From Deltaproteobacteria bacterium (GTDB lineage: Bacteria > JAEEML01): a DNA stretch of 55,351 nt. Shown piece by piece: positions 35,948 to 45,839 of the stretch (the stretch's first letter is position 1; every line of letters starts with the position of its first letter). The notes below the pieces were generated by a model that saw only the letters and a list, made by a program, of their open reading frames with translations, had not been told where the DNA came from and searched no databases. The translations under genes were made by a program, and so were the position numbers. The stretch spans positions 1 to 55,351 of the forward strand of contig JAEEML010000025.1 in the NCBI GenBank assembly GCA_016283195.1, written 5' to 3'.

Positions 35948-37843
35948 ATGAGTGATGTGATAAGCCAAGATGAGATTTTAGTGGCCGCTGCCGAAGCGGA
36001 CGCTACTGCCACTAAAGTCGCTTATGATGAAAATGCCATTAAGACGCTGGATCCTTTGGCCCATATCCGCTTGCGCACCGGTATGTATATCGGCCGCATC
36101 GGCGACGGCTCCACGCCAAACGATGGTATTTATGTGCTTTTAAAGGAAGTTATCGATAATTCCATAGACGAATTTATTATGGGGCAGGGTAAGCGCGTGG
36201 TGATAAGGCGTGATAATCGCACCATCTCCGTGCGCGATTATGGGCGCGGTATTCCGCTCGGCAAATTGGTGGAATGTGTCAGCATAATCAATACCGGCGG
36301 CAAATATAATGATGATGTTTTTCAGTTTTCGGTGGGTTTAAACGGCGTCGGCACCAAAGCAGTAAATGCTCTTTCCGAATCTTTTGAAGTTATAAGCTAT
36401 CGCGATAAAGAATTTCGCCGCGCCCTCTTTTCTCGCGGAAAACTACTGGAGGAAACTTCCGGCACCACCACAGAAATGAACGGCACTTTTGTGAGATTTA
36501 CGCCTGATGCGGAAATTTTTGGCGAATATGCTTTTAACGATGCCTTCATCGCCCGCCGCCTGCGTTATTATGCTTACCTGAATACCGGCCTCAAGCTGGT
36601 TTATTACAGCAGCACCGGCAACAAAGAGACTTTTTCTTCCGAAGACGGCCTCATTGATTTATTAAAAGAAGAAATCGGTGAAACCGAGCTGATTTACGAT
36701 ATTGTGCATATAAAAGCCGACCACCTGGAAGCCGCTTTTACCCACTTGCAGAGCGGCTACGGCGAAAAGTATTTCAGCTTTGTCAACGGGCAATACACCA
36801 GCGACGGCGGCACCCATCAGGCCGCTTTCCGCGAAGGCCTTTTAAAGGGCGTCAACGAATATGCGCAAAAGAATTATGCCGGTGAGGATGTGCGCGAATG
36901 TATTGTCGGCGCTATTTCCATCAAAATAAAGGACCCGGTTTTTGAAAGCCAAACCAAAAACAAATTGGGCTCCACTGAGGTAAAAGGTTGGATTATAAAG
37001 ACAATTAAGGATGAGGTTGACCTCTGGTTGCACAAAAACGAAGAGGTGGCCAAGGCTCTTATTTCCAAAATCGAGCGCAACGAAAAGCTGCGTAAAGAGC
37101 TCTCGGCGGTGCGTAGCAAAGCCAAGGAGCTGACCCGCAAAACAGCCATCCATATTCCTAAGCTCACCGACTCTAAATTTCACTTTAACGACCAGAGCGG
37201 CGACCGGCGCGAAGATACCATGATCTTCCTCACCGAAGGTGATTCCGCCGGTGGTGCCATGGTGCAATCCCGCGATGTGATGACCCAGGCCATATTTCGC
37301 CTTAGAGGCAAAGTAAAAAATACCTATGGCGAAAAGCGCGATGTTATTTATAAAGTTGAAGAATTATATAACATTATGAAGGCGCTTGGCGTGGAGGATT
37401 CCACCGAAAATCTGCGCTACAATAAGGTGGTAATCGCCACCGATGCCGATGATGACGGTATGCACATACGCCTGCTTTTGCTCACTTATTTTCTGCTCTT
37501 TTTTGAAGATTTAGTAATAACTGGGCATATTTATATTTTAGAGACGCCACTTTTCCGCGTGCGCAACAAAAAAGAAACTCTCTATTGTTACACCGAAGCG
37601 GAGCGCGATGCCGCTATCAAAAAACTTAAGGGTACGCCGGAAGTGACGCGCTTTAAAGGTTTGGGTGAAATCAGCCCCGATGAGTTTAAGCCGTTTTTAG
37701 GTGAAAAAATGCGCCTTATTCAGGTAAACTCCGGTTCTTTGGGGCAAATGGGCGACACACTCAAATTCCTTATGGGCGATAATACGCCCAAACGCCGTGA
37801 TTTTATTATGCAAAATCTTATTTCCGATATTGCCATAGGCTGA
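35948..37843 (+). CDS. parE: Type IIA topoisomerase ATPase subunit (ParE/GyrB-like)
   Basis: RTGMYIGRIGDG, EVIDNSIDEF, GLNGVGTKAVNALSE, FLTEGDSAGGAMVQSRDVMTQAIFRLRGKVKN. Confidence 0.9.
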   Translation: MSDVISQDEILVAAAEADATATKVAYDENAIKTLDPLAHIRLRTGMYIGRIGDGSTPNDGIYVLLKEVIDNSIDEFIMGQGKRVVIRRDNRTISVRDYGRGIPLGKLVECVSIINTGGKYNDDVFQFSVGLNGVGTKAVNALSESFEVISYRDKEFRRALFSRGKLLEETSGTTTEMNGTFVRFTPDAEIFGEYAFNDAFIARRLRYYAYLNTGLKLVYYSSTGNKETFSSEDGLIDLLKEEIGETELIYDIVHIKADHLEAAFTHLQSGYGEKYFSFVNGQYTSDGGTHQAAFREGLLKGVNEYAQKNYAGEDVRECIVGAISIKIKDPVFESQTKNKLGSTEVKGWIIKTIKDEVDLWLHKNEEVAKALISKIERNEKLRKELSAVRSKAKELTRKTAIHIPKLTDSKFHFNDQSGDRREDTMIFLTEGDSAGGAMVQSRDVMTQAIFRLRGKVKNTYGEKRDVIYKVEELYNIMKALGVEDSTENLRYNKVVIATDADDDGMHIRLLLLTYFLLFFEDLVITGHIYILETPLFRVRNKKETLYCYTEAERDAAIKKLKGTPEVTRFKGLGEISPDEFKPFLGEKMRLIQVNSGSLGQMGDTLKFLMGDNTPKRRDFIMQNLISDIAIG

Positions 37844-37859
37844 CCGGTGGAGGTGGTAT

Positions 37860-40013
37860 ATGTCTAATCTTACCGGAATTATGGAACAATATTTCTTGCA
37901 ATATGCCAGCTACGTCATTCTGGACCGGGCTATTCCCGATATTCGCGATGGCCTAAAACCGGTGCAGCGGCGTATTTTGGCCACTCTTTTTGATACAGAT
38001 GACGGCAAGTTCACCAAAGTGGCCAATGTTGTTGGTGAAACAATGAAGCTCCACCCCCACGGCGATGCCAGTATTGGCGATGCCCTGGTGACTCTGGCCA
38101 ATAAAAATCTATTCATTGATAAGCAGGGAAATTTTGGTAACCCGATCACCGGCGACAATGCCGCCGCCCCTCGTTATATTGAATGTCGCCTGAATGATCT
38201 GGCTAAAAAAACTCTTTTTAATAAAGAACTTACCGAGTTTGTGCCCAGCTATGACGGCCGTAAACAGGAGCCGGTTTATCTGCCGGCCAAGTTGCCGCTG
38301 GTTTTGCTGCTGGGCGTAGATGGCATTGCGGTTGGTATGGCCACCCATATTTTACCGCACAATCTTATTGAGCTCTTAAAAGCGCAAATAGCCTATTTGC
38401 AAGGCGAATCTTTTAAACTGGCTCCCGATTTCTTTACCGGCGGGCTGGTCGATGTCAGCGAATATAACGATGGTCTGGGCAGTGTGCGCGTGCGGGCGCG
38501 CATCAATAAAAAAGACGATAAAACTATTGTAATTACAGAGATTCCTTATAGTACAACCACCGAGAGTCTCATTGAGTCTATCGAAAAACAGGCGCAAAGC
38601 GGCAAAATAAAAATATCTTCCATCGATGATTTTACCGCCAAACATGTGAATATTGAAATTTCATTGCCGCGCGGTGTGCATGGCGACGAAGTGATTCAGC
38701 AGCTATATGCCTATACTGATTGCGAAAAGACCCTCCCATCGAGTATCACCGTTATCAAAGACGCTCAGCCGGTAGTGCTCTCCATAAAAGAGGTTATCAG
38801 TTATCTAACCGAACAGCTACGCGAGCAGATTAGAAAAGAGCTGGAAATTGAAAAAGGCCATTTGCTGGATAAGCAACACTGGCTGACACTAGAGCAAATT
38901 TTCATTGAAAATCGCGTATATAAACGCATAGAAGAAGCTAAGACCGAGGCCGAAGTGCGCCGCCAGGTAGAGACCGGCATGAATGAATTTGCGCATCTCT
39001 TTATCCGCCCGCTTAGGGCCGAAGATGTGGATAAGCTGCTGGAATTACAAATTCGCCGCATTTCCCGCTATGACATGGAGAAAAACCGCCGCGATTTGGA
39101 AAATATTGTTCGCGCTCTTAAAGATGTTGAACGCAAATTAGCTAATCTCACCGGCACAACCATTCAATATATCGAAGATCTTATAAAGACTTATAAGTCT
39201 GCTTTCCCGCGTAAAACCGAAGTGGCGGCCTTTACCAAGGTTGACCCGCGTAAGGTTGCCAGAGCCACTTTAAAAGTGAGCTACGACCCGGATAAGGGCC
39301 TCTTTGGCAGCTCAGTCAAAGGGCCGCTCTTTAACATGACTTTGAGTGAGTACGATAAAGTAATAATTATTCACAAAAATGGCGTATATACCATTAGTGC
39401 GCCGACGGATAAGGCTTTTATCGGTACCGACATTTTCCAAATTGAGCGCTTTGAACCAGAAGGTGGGCTCTATTATACGGTAGTTTATAAAGATCTCAAC
39501 AAGATGTACTATGCCAAGCGCATCCGCATCAAGAGCTTTGTCACCGCCAAAGAATACAATCTAATCAAAGATCAGCTTGGCACTATCGAATTGATTCTGC
39601 CAGGTAATGCCCGCGGTACTTTGCACATGAAGCTTGTTTTACAGAGTAAGCGGCAGCGCATAACTCGCCTCGTCACCGATTTACTCACCATTCCCGAAGT
39701 TAGCCCGGCCGCCCGCGGAGCGCGGCTTTGTGCCAAGCCGCTCAGCAAAATTACCTATGAGCCGCTTAAAGATGGCAAGGTAGCGGCGGCTAATAATACG
39801 CCGCCAGCGGATAATACGCTACCACAGGCTGATTCACCGTCACCAACGGAAAATTCTCAGCCAGCACAGGAATCTGAGACAAAAGAGGAATTACCAAGTG
39901 AAGAATCTGAGCCGGAAGAGGTGGTTCTACCTGAAATTGTTCCGGAATATTCGCAAACATCACTTTTTGACGATGAAGAAGAAGTGCAGAATGAAGAGCA
40001 AGATAAGGTTTGA
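37860..40013 (+). CDS. parC: Type IIA topoisomerase breakage-reunion subunit (ParC/GyrA-like)
   Basis: YASYVILDRAIPDIRDGLKPVQRRIL, LHPHGDASIGDALV, NFGNPITGDNAAAPRYIECRL (catalytic Tyr). Confidence 0.9.
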   Translation: MSNLTGIMEQYFLQYASYVILDRAIPDIRDGLKPVQRRILATLFDTDDGKFTKVANVVGETMKLHPHGDASIGDALVTLANKNLFIDKQGNFGNPITGDNAAAPRYIECRLNDLAKKTLFNKELTEFVPSYDGRKQEPVYLPAKLPLVLLLGVDGIAVGMATHILPHNLIELLKAQIAYLQGESFKLAPDFFTGGLVDVSEYNDGLGSVRVRARINKKDDKTIVITEIPYSTTTESLIESIEKQAQSGKIKISSIDDFTAKHVNIEISLPRGVHGDEVIQQLYAYTDCEKTLPSSITVIKDAQPVVLSIKEVISYLTEQLREQIRKELEIEKGHLLDKQHWLTLEQIFIENRVYKRIEEAKTEAEVRRQVETGMNEFAHLFIRPLRAEDVDKLLELQIRRISRYDMEKNRRDLENIVRALKDVERKLANLTGTTIQYIEDLIKTYKSAFPRKTEVAAFTKVDPRKVARATLKVSYDPDKGLFGSSVKGPLFNMTLSEYDKVIIIHKNGVYTISAPTDKAFIGTDIFQIERFEPEGGLYYTVVYKDLNKMYYAKRIRIKSFVTAKEYNLIKDQLGTIELILPGNARGTLHMKLVLQSKRQRITRLVTDLLTIPEVSPAARGARLCAKPLSKITYEPLKDGKVAAANNTPPADNTLPQADSPSPTENSQPAQESETKEELPSEESEPEEVVLPEIVPEYSQTSLFDDEEEVQNEEQDKV

Positions 40014-40067
40014 CATGGCTTTAAGCAGCTGCTATGTAAAAGTCAATTTTACTCCTTAGCGGAGATT

Positions 40068-40742
40068 ATGGAGAAGCACATGGGCGCAGAACAAGAAGTT
40101 GAAAATCGGATGATTAAAGAATTTGCCAAGGGGTCAGTCATTTTTAATGATGGCGATGCCGGCGACGTTATGTATGCCATTCAGCAAGGCAAAGTGCGTA
40201 TAAATAAAACTGTTCGCGGTGTAGATAAGACCTTAGTGGTTTTAGGCCCTGGCCAGTTCTTTGGCGAAATGGCTATTTTAAACAGCAAACCCCGCTCGGC
40301 AACAGCTATTGTTGAAGAAGATGCTAAGCTGCTGGAAATAAACAGTAAAGCATTTGAGGCCATGCTTAGGGCCGGTAATGCGGTGAGTGCCAATATCGCT
40401 ATTACTTTGCTCAAAATTTTGGCCAGTCGTTTGCAAGAATCCGATGACCAAATCGAGAATCTTCTCTTGCGTGACCCCAATAGCCGCGTGGTTGACGGCC
40501 TCTTAAAGCTGGCCAAAAAAGGCGTTCCCGAAGCTACAGGCGGTGTGCGCATTGATGTAACTTTGAAAGAATTGGCTGCCAAGCTGGGCCTTGATTTAGA
40601 ACAAGTGAACGAAGTCCTGAATAAGCTCATTAAAGCCAAATTGGTGCGCATTTTGGAAGAGGGTATGCTGCTCAATGATGTTGACAGCATGAAGGATTTC
40701 CTGGCCTATCTTGAGATGAAAGAAAAATTTGGCGATATCTAA
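40068..40742 (+). CDS. Cyclic-nucleotide-binding (Crp/Fnr-like) protein
   Basis: FNDGDAGDVMYAIQQGKVRI, GPGQFFGEMAILNSKPRSATAIVEEDAKLLEI; C-terminal helix-turn-helix-like region. Confidence 0.88.
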   Translation: MEKHMGAEQEVENRMIKEFAKGSVIFNDGDAGDVMYAIQQGKVRINKTVRGVDKTLVVLGPGQFFGEMAILNSKPRSATAIVEEDAKLLEINSKAFEAMLRAGNAVSANIAITLLKILASRLQESDDQIENLLLRDPNSRVVDGLLKLAKKGVPEATGGVRIDVTLKELAAKLGLDLEQVNEVLNKLIKAKLVRILEEGMLLNDVDSMKDFLAYLEMKEKFGDI

Positions 40743-40781
40743 TCTCTTCTTAAAAATAATCCTTATATTTTCGGTAATTAG

Positions 40782-42077
40782 ATGACTGACACTGCCAGTG
40801 AGTTAGAGGCTCTTGTGGCTGCCTTGGGTGCGCCGCAGGAGTATCTGCGGATGCGTCCCGGGCTGGCGCGGATGCAGGAACTTTGTGCCAAACTTGGCCA
40901 CCCGGAACAAAAGGTGCCGGTGATCCAAATAGTTGGCACCAACGGCAAAGGTTCCACGGCCTTTTATTTGAGCCAGATGCTAATGAGCACTTTGGGAGGT
41001 CCTATAGGCTCCTATTTTTCGCCACATTACCAAAGAGTTAATGAGCGAATTCGTTTAAATTCCAAGGAAATAGGCGATGCTGAACTTTTAGCAGCGCTTA
41101 AAGAAGTGCAGAAAGCCGCCCAAACTATGGTGGAAAAGCCCTCATTTTTTGAAGTGCTGACCATGGCGGCCTTTCTTATTTTTGCCAAAAAAAAGGTTAG
41201 GGTGGCTGTGATGGAAGCCGGTCTTGGCGGGCGCTACGATGCCACTTCCGTTGCCGCAGCCGAGATGGGTATCATTACTGAGGTCGGTTTAGACCACTGC
41301 CACATTCTCGGCAACACTATTCCCTTAATATTGCAGGAAAAAATAGCAGCCTTTGGCCAAGCGAAAATTATTATTGCCGGCCCGCAGAGTATTGAAGCCA
41401 GGCAAGAGCTGGATCAATATAGCGGCCCGGCGCGCCTATTGCTGGCGGGGCGCGATTTTGATATCCAGGAAGACGACAGGCTCAAAGTTTTGGTAAAAAG
41501 CGGGCAGGGTGAATGGCTTTTGCCTCGGGAAGTTCCCGGGTATTATCGCCGCCGGGCCTTGGGACTTGCGCTTTTGGCTGCTGCCATTTGGGCAAAAAAT
41601 TTAAATCACTGTTTAGAACTTGCCAAAATTACAGCTGAATTGGAGATTTCTTTCCCCGGGCGGCTGCAAATTATTTCTAAAGATCCGCTTATTATTGCCG
41701 ATATTGCCCATAATCCGCCGGCCGTAAAAAGCCTGCTTAATGCCCTAAAAGAAATAAAGCCGGCCGCTACTCAAAAAAAATGGCTCCTTATTTTTGCCAC
41801 CATGAAAGACAAAGATTATGCGGAAAATATTAAACTCTTAGCTCCTCTGGCTACCCATTTTATCTTGCCGGATTTAGCTTTGCCTCGAGCAGCCAGCCCT
41901 GATTTACTAGCCGAAATTATAAAAAATTTTTCTAATACTTCTGCCGAAATTGTAGCGGATATTTCTGCTGCCTGCCAAAAAGCAACCACTCTTCTGGCCA
42001 CAGGAAAATATGCCGGGCTTTTGATTACCGGCTCCAATTTTTTGGCTGGGCCGGCTAGTAGAATTTTAAAAAATTAG
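40782..42077 (+). CDS. folC: Folylpolyglutamate synthase / dihydrofolate synthase
   Basis: VIQIVGTNGKGSTAFYLSQML, EAGLGGRYDATSV, ITEVGLDHCHILGNTI, DIAHNPPAVKSLL. Confidence 0.93.
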   Translation: MTDTASELEALVAALGAPQEYLRMRPGLARMQELCAKLGHPEQKVPVIQIVGTNGKGSTAFYLSQMLMSTLGGPIGSYFSPHYQRVNERIRLNSKEIGDAELLAALKEVQKAAQTMVEKPSFFEVLTMAAFLIFAKKKVRVAVMEAGLGGRYDATSVAAAEMGIITEVGLDHCHILGNTIPLILQEKIAAFGQAKIIIAGPQSIEARQELDQYSGPARLLLAGRDFDIQEDDRLKVLVKSGQGEWLLPREVPGYYRRRALGLALLAAAIWAKNLNHCLELAKITAELEISFPGRLQIISKDPLIIADIAHNPPAVKSLLNALKEIKPAATQKKWLLIFATMKDKDYAENIKLLAPLATHFILPDLALPRAASPDLLAEIIKNFSNTSAEIVADISAACQKATTLLATGKYAGLLITGSNFLAGPASRILKN

Positions 42078-42135
42078 CCATTTTTTTGCTGCCCGGCTCT
42101 CTTTTTGTCATATTGGCTATTTGGAGGGCTTTCGT

Positions 42136-43746
42136 ATGCAAAAACATCTCCTTTGTTTGTGCGCTTTTTTTATTATATTTCCCTGTGCCGCGCTTCATGC
42201 CGAAGAGCCTGAAGAAGATGATATAATTATTAAGACAATTAGAGCTCACCTGCAAGCCAGAGAGGCTGAAGAACAAAGGCAATTTGATAACTGGAAAGAC
42301 GAAAGTGTGATTATTAATAATACCATAAACGAAGAATTACAGCGCATTATAAGGCGCCATTTAAATGGTATTCCCGCTTGGTTTCATGTCGAGGATTATG
42401 ATTTACCGGCCACTTACACTAAAGAGGTTGAGGCCACCATTCGCTATTTTTCCGGCGCCGGACGCGGTTTTTTTAATAAATGGTTAAAGCGCTCTATAGA
42501 GTTTCGGCCGATTATTGAGCCCATTTTGGAAAAAAACGGCGTGCCCAAAGATTTATTTTTTCTATCCATGATCGAAAGCGGCCTTTCTATGAAAGCCTAT
42601 TCACATGTTGGTGCCGCCGGTCCCTGGCAATTTATGCCGAATACCGGCCGGCATTATAAATTGCGTGTCGATAACGATGTTGATGAGCGTATGGATCTCA
42701 TTAAATCGACGGAAGCTGCTGCTAAGTACCTGAAAAATCTCTATAAAATGTTTGGAGACTGGAACTTGGCCATGGCCTCATACAATGCCGGCGAAGGGCG
42801 AGTGGCCGGTGCTATAAAACGCTGTGGCACCAATGATTATTGGGAACTTATTGCCAGTGATAAATGCCTGCCGGTCGAAACCATGAATTATGTACCCAAA
42901 GTTCTGGCAGCAGCTATTATTTACAAAAATGCCGATAAATACGGTTTTGAAATCCCGAAGCCCATATATGTTGAGCCACTCAAATTCGTGATTATGCCTC
43001 ATGATTTAACTTTTTCGCAGATTGCTGCCCAAACTGGTGTGCCACTGACGGAAGTTGTGCGCTATAATTACGCTTTGCGCCAGCTTAAAACACCTAATAC
43101 CGGTACTTTTAAATTTTATGTAAAGAGTAGTTTAGCGCCTAAAATAGAACGGGCGCAGCAAAAACTGGTTAAACTTTCGGCGCAGAATAAAGTAAAGGCA
43201 CAGGCCCTCATAGCAGCCAAAAACGCTCCAAAAGTTCACACTGTTAAAAGTGGAGACACTCTGTGGGCCATTGCCGTGAAATACGGTTGCAAAACTGCTG
43301 AAATAATTAAGCTAAATGGCATAAAAAACAACAGCATCAGGGTTGGAATGAAGCTAAAATTGCCGTCCTCCGCCAAAGTATCCGGCGGAAAAGCTGTGGC
43401 GGTAGCCGATAATAAAACGGGGGCTAAAGCCAAAAATACGCCAGCTCCGGCGGCTCCAAAAGCGACAGTAGCTTCTGCAAAAGCCGCCAATAAGGCCACT
43501 AAAACAGCTACTCCGGCTAAAAAGACCGCAGCTCCGGCTAAAAAAGCAGTTGCCAGCAGAAATAATCGCAAGACAAAAAGCGGAAAAAATATTACTATGG
43601 TCAAAGTGCAGGCCGGAGACAGCCTGTGGAAAGTGGCCAATAAGTACGGAATGACCGTTAGTGAGCTGGTTTCAATGAATAAAAATATAGATACCAAAAA
43701 AGCTCTGAAAGCGGGGACACTATTGGCTGTAGTTGACGACAATTAG
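42136..43746 (+). CDS. MltD-type lytic transglycosylase with two LysM domains
   Basis: SLT motif FFLSMIESGLSMKAYSHVGAAGPWQFMP, MASYNAGEGRV; LysM VHTVKSGDTLWAIAVKYG and VKVQAGDSLWKVANKYG. ATG 42136 preceded by GGAGG. Confidence 0.95.
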   Translation: MQKHLLCLCAFFIIFPCAALHAEEPEEDDIIIKTIRAHLQAREAEEQRQFDNWKDESVIINNTINEELQRIIRRHLNGIPAWFHVEDYDLPATYTKEVEATIRYFSGAGRGFFNKWLKRSIEFRPIIEPILEKNGVPKDLFFLSMIESGLSMKAYSHVGAAGPWQFMPNTGRHYKLRVDNDVDERMDLIKSTEAAAKYLKNLYKMFGDWNLAMASYNAGEGRVAGAIKRCGTNDYWELIASDKCLPVETMNYVPKVLAAAIIYKNADKYGFEIPKPIYVEPLKFVIMPHDLTFSQIAAQTGVPLTEVVRYNYALRQLKTPNTGTFKFYVKSSLAPKIERAQQKLVKLSAQNKVKAQALIAAKNAPKVHTVKSGDTLWAIAVKYGCKTAEIIKLNGIKNNSIRVGMKLKLPSSAKVSGGKAVAVADNKTGAKAKNTPAPAAPKATVASAKAANKATKTATPAKKTAAPAKKAVASRNNRKTKSGKNITMVKVQAGDSLWKVANKYGMTVSELVSMNKNIDTKKALKAGTLLAVVDDN

Positions 43747-43766
43747 TAATTCTTTTGGAGTTAATT

Positions 43767-45839
43767 GTGCTAAAACACAAAGTATTTTTGCTCTTTTGCG
43801 TGCTTTTTTCCCTTTCTTCGACAGCATACGCAGAGCAAATAACCGGCAGCTTGATGAGTCGGCAGCGCTTTATTGAAAAGCAATTAAAAGAGGGTGTTTA
43901 TACAAGCGAAGAAGCTCTTCTTTACAACTATTTAGCCATAAAAAAGCCGGAAAAATTACCTGGCGAGCTGGCTTTTTTGCCTAACGAAAAGCGCCTGAGC
44001 GCTACAGAAATTTTTTTGCAGGTTTTTCAAGGACTTAAGCAAAAACGTTTTTCGCCGCAGTTGGAGGCATTTTTTCTGGAAGATGTTGATGAGCGGCCTA
44101 ATAGCGCTGGCTATGTTGATTCCGATAAATACCCGCTACGTGTGCACTGGACAAATGAAGCTTATAAAAATTTAGCTGTATCTGCCTTGGATTTTGCTGA
44201 ATATGCCTGGGAAACCGAGACTAACATGGGCTTTAATGCGCCGCTCACCGATGACGGAGCCGGCGGTAATAACAGTATTGACATATATATAGGCACCGAT
44301 GCGGCCGGAGCTGCCGGTTATACAAGGCCGGTTGCCTGGAATCTTGATACTGATATATCTGATTGTTATACCTATATTGTCATTGCCGCCGACAGCTCAA
44401 ATGCTCTTAAAACAACCGTGGCCCATGAGCTTAACCATGCCATGCAAGCTGCCCATGATTGCCTTGAACCGTCGTCGATTTGGGAAAATACTGCAACTTA
44501 TGTAATGGATAAAGTTTATCCGGATATAGGCGATTATATTTATTATTTTCCATATTACCAATCTTATCCGCATTATCCTTATGACTATTTTGAGGAAGGT
44601 AGTTTGTATCAATACGGCGGTATGCTGGAGGTGGCTTTTTTAGAAGAATATTACGGTAATAACGATGGCAAACTTATCGCGGCGGTTTGGCGTGGGCTAG
44701 AACAAACTATACATGATTATGCTGACAATCATCCTAATTATATAGAATCTATTACCTCTGCCATTGCCAAAAAAAAGCCTGGCAGCACCTTTGAAGACTT
44801 TTTAACCGGCTTCACGGAATGGCGCTATTTTATTGGAGAAAATGATGATGGCAAACATTTCTCGCGGGCCGGCAAGTGGCTTTATTGTAATTATTCGCGA
44901 GGCTCATGCGAAGTTGAAATAGATAATTATGTTACTTTAAGCCAAGCTAACCCCAATATTAGTGGCAGCAATCTTGAGGCTATGGGGAGAATGAGCTCAT
45001 CCTATGTGGAAATAGACCTACCCAAAAATATCGCGGCCGATATGTTTGTTAAACTTGAAGCCGGCGAGAGCCGCTGGGGAGCAAAACTATTTTGCAATAA
45101 CAATAGTAAAACCAAGCCAGCAATAGTGCCTTTGACAATGGATGAAGCCTTACAAAGCGGCGAGGCAATTGTGCATTTGGGTGAATACGACCAATGTGTG
45201 CTGGCGGTAACGAATTTAGGGCCGGCCAATTATTCACCAAGTGGGGCTAATGCCGGATTAAAGTATAAATATGCATATCAAATTGGCTTGCTCAGTAATG
45301 ATTTACCGGATCCGGAGCCGTTTTCGCTTTCCGCTAATTTGTTTGAATGCAGCGGCGGGCAAACTTTGACTATTAGCGGGATTAATTTTTTCCTGGGTAT
45401 GCAGGTGACAATAAATGGCGCAGCTGCCACAATAAAAAATAGCTCTAGTGTGGAAGTAACTGTAATTACACCAAATATTTCCACATCAGGTTTTTACGAA
45501 GTGGCTCTCTCAACAGCCGATGGCGACAAAGTGGTGTTTAAAGACAAAGTGCTTTATAACGGCGATACTTGCTCTTGTGAGTGTAATATAAGTAATACTT
45601 GCGATGAAAATTGCTCTTGTGACCCGGAATGTTTGCTCTGTACTTGCGATGTTGATACCGCCTGCAGCGCAAATTGTCTATGCGATCCTGAATGTATCAC
45701 AGTAGATAAGGAACCTAGCCAAGGTTGCAATTGCAGTGCTACTTCTCAAGAGCATAATCTTATTGAATTTATAGTATTTTTGGCGCTTTCAATGCTTGTG
45801 TGCGCCTATTTTAAATTACGTAGTCGCCATATTGATTAA
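43767..45839 (+). CDS. Exported HExxH metalloprotease-like protein with IPT/TIG-like domain, Cys-rich repeats and MYXO-CTERM-like tail
   Basis: Signal peptide; TTVAHELNHAMQAAH; CDENCSCDPEC...CSANCLCDPEC; GCNC then TM IEFIVFLALSMLVCAYF then KLRSRHID. GTG start at 43767 with GGAG upstream. Confidence 0.75.
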   Translation: MLKHKVFLLFCVLFSLSSTAYAEQITGSLMSRQRFIEKQLKEGVYTSEEALLYNYLAIKKPEKLPGELAFLPNEKRLSATEIFLQVFQGLKQKRFSPQLEAFFLEDVDERPNSAGYVDSDKYPLRVHWTNEAYKNLAVSALDFAEYAWETETNMGFNAPLTDDGAGGNNSIDIYIGTDAAGAAGYTRPVAWNLDTDISDCYTYIVIAADSSNALKTTVAHELNHAMQAAHDCLEPSSIWENTATYVMDKVYPDIGDYIYYFPYYQSYPHYPYDYFEEGSLYQYGGMLEVAFLEEYYGNNDGKLIAAVWRGLEQTIHDYADNHPNYIESITSAIAKKKPGSTFEDFLTGFTEWRYFIGENDDGKHFSRAGKWLYCNYSRGSCEVEIDNYVTLSQANPNISGSNLEAMGRMSSSYVEIDLPKNIAADMFVKLEAGESRWGAKLFCNNNSKTKPAIVPLTMDEALQSGEAIVHLGEYDQCVLAVTNLGPANYSPSGANAGLKYKYAYQIGLLSNDLPDPEPFSLSANLFECSGGQTLTISGINFFLGMQVTINGAAATIKNSSSVEVTVITPNISTSGFYEVALSTADGDKVVFKDKVLYNGDTCSCECNISNTCDENCSCDPECLLCTCDVDTACSANCLCDPECITVDKEPSQGCNCSATSQEHNLIEFIVFLALSMLVCAYFKLRSRHID

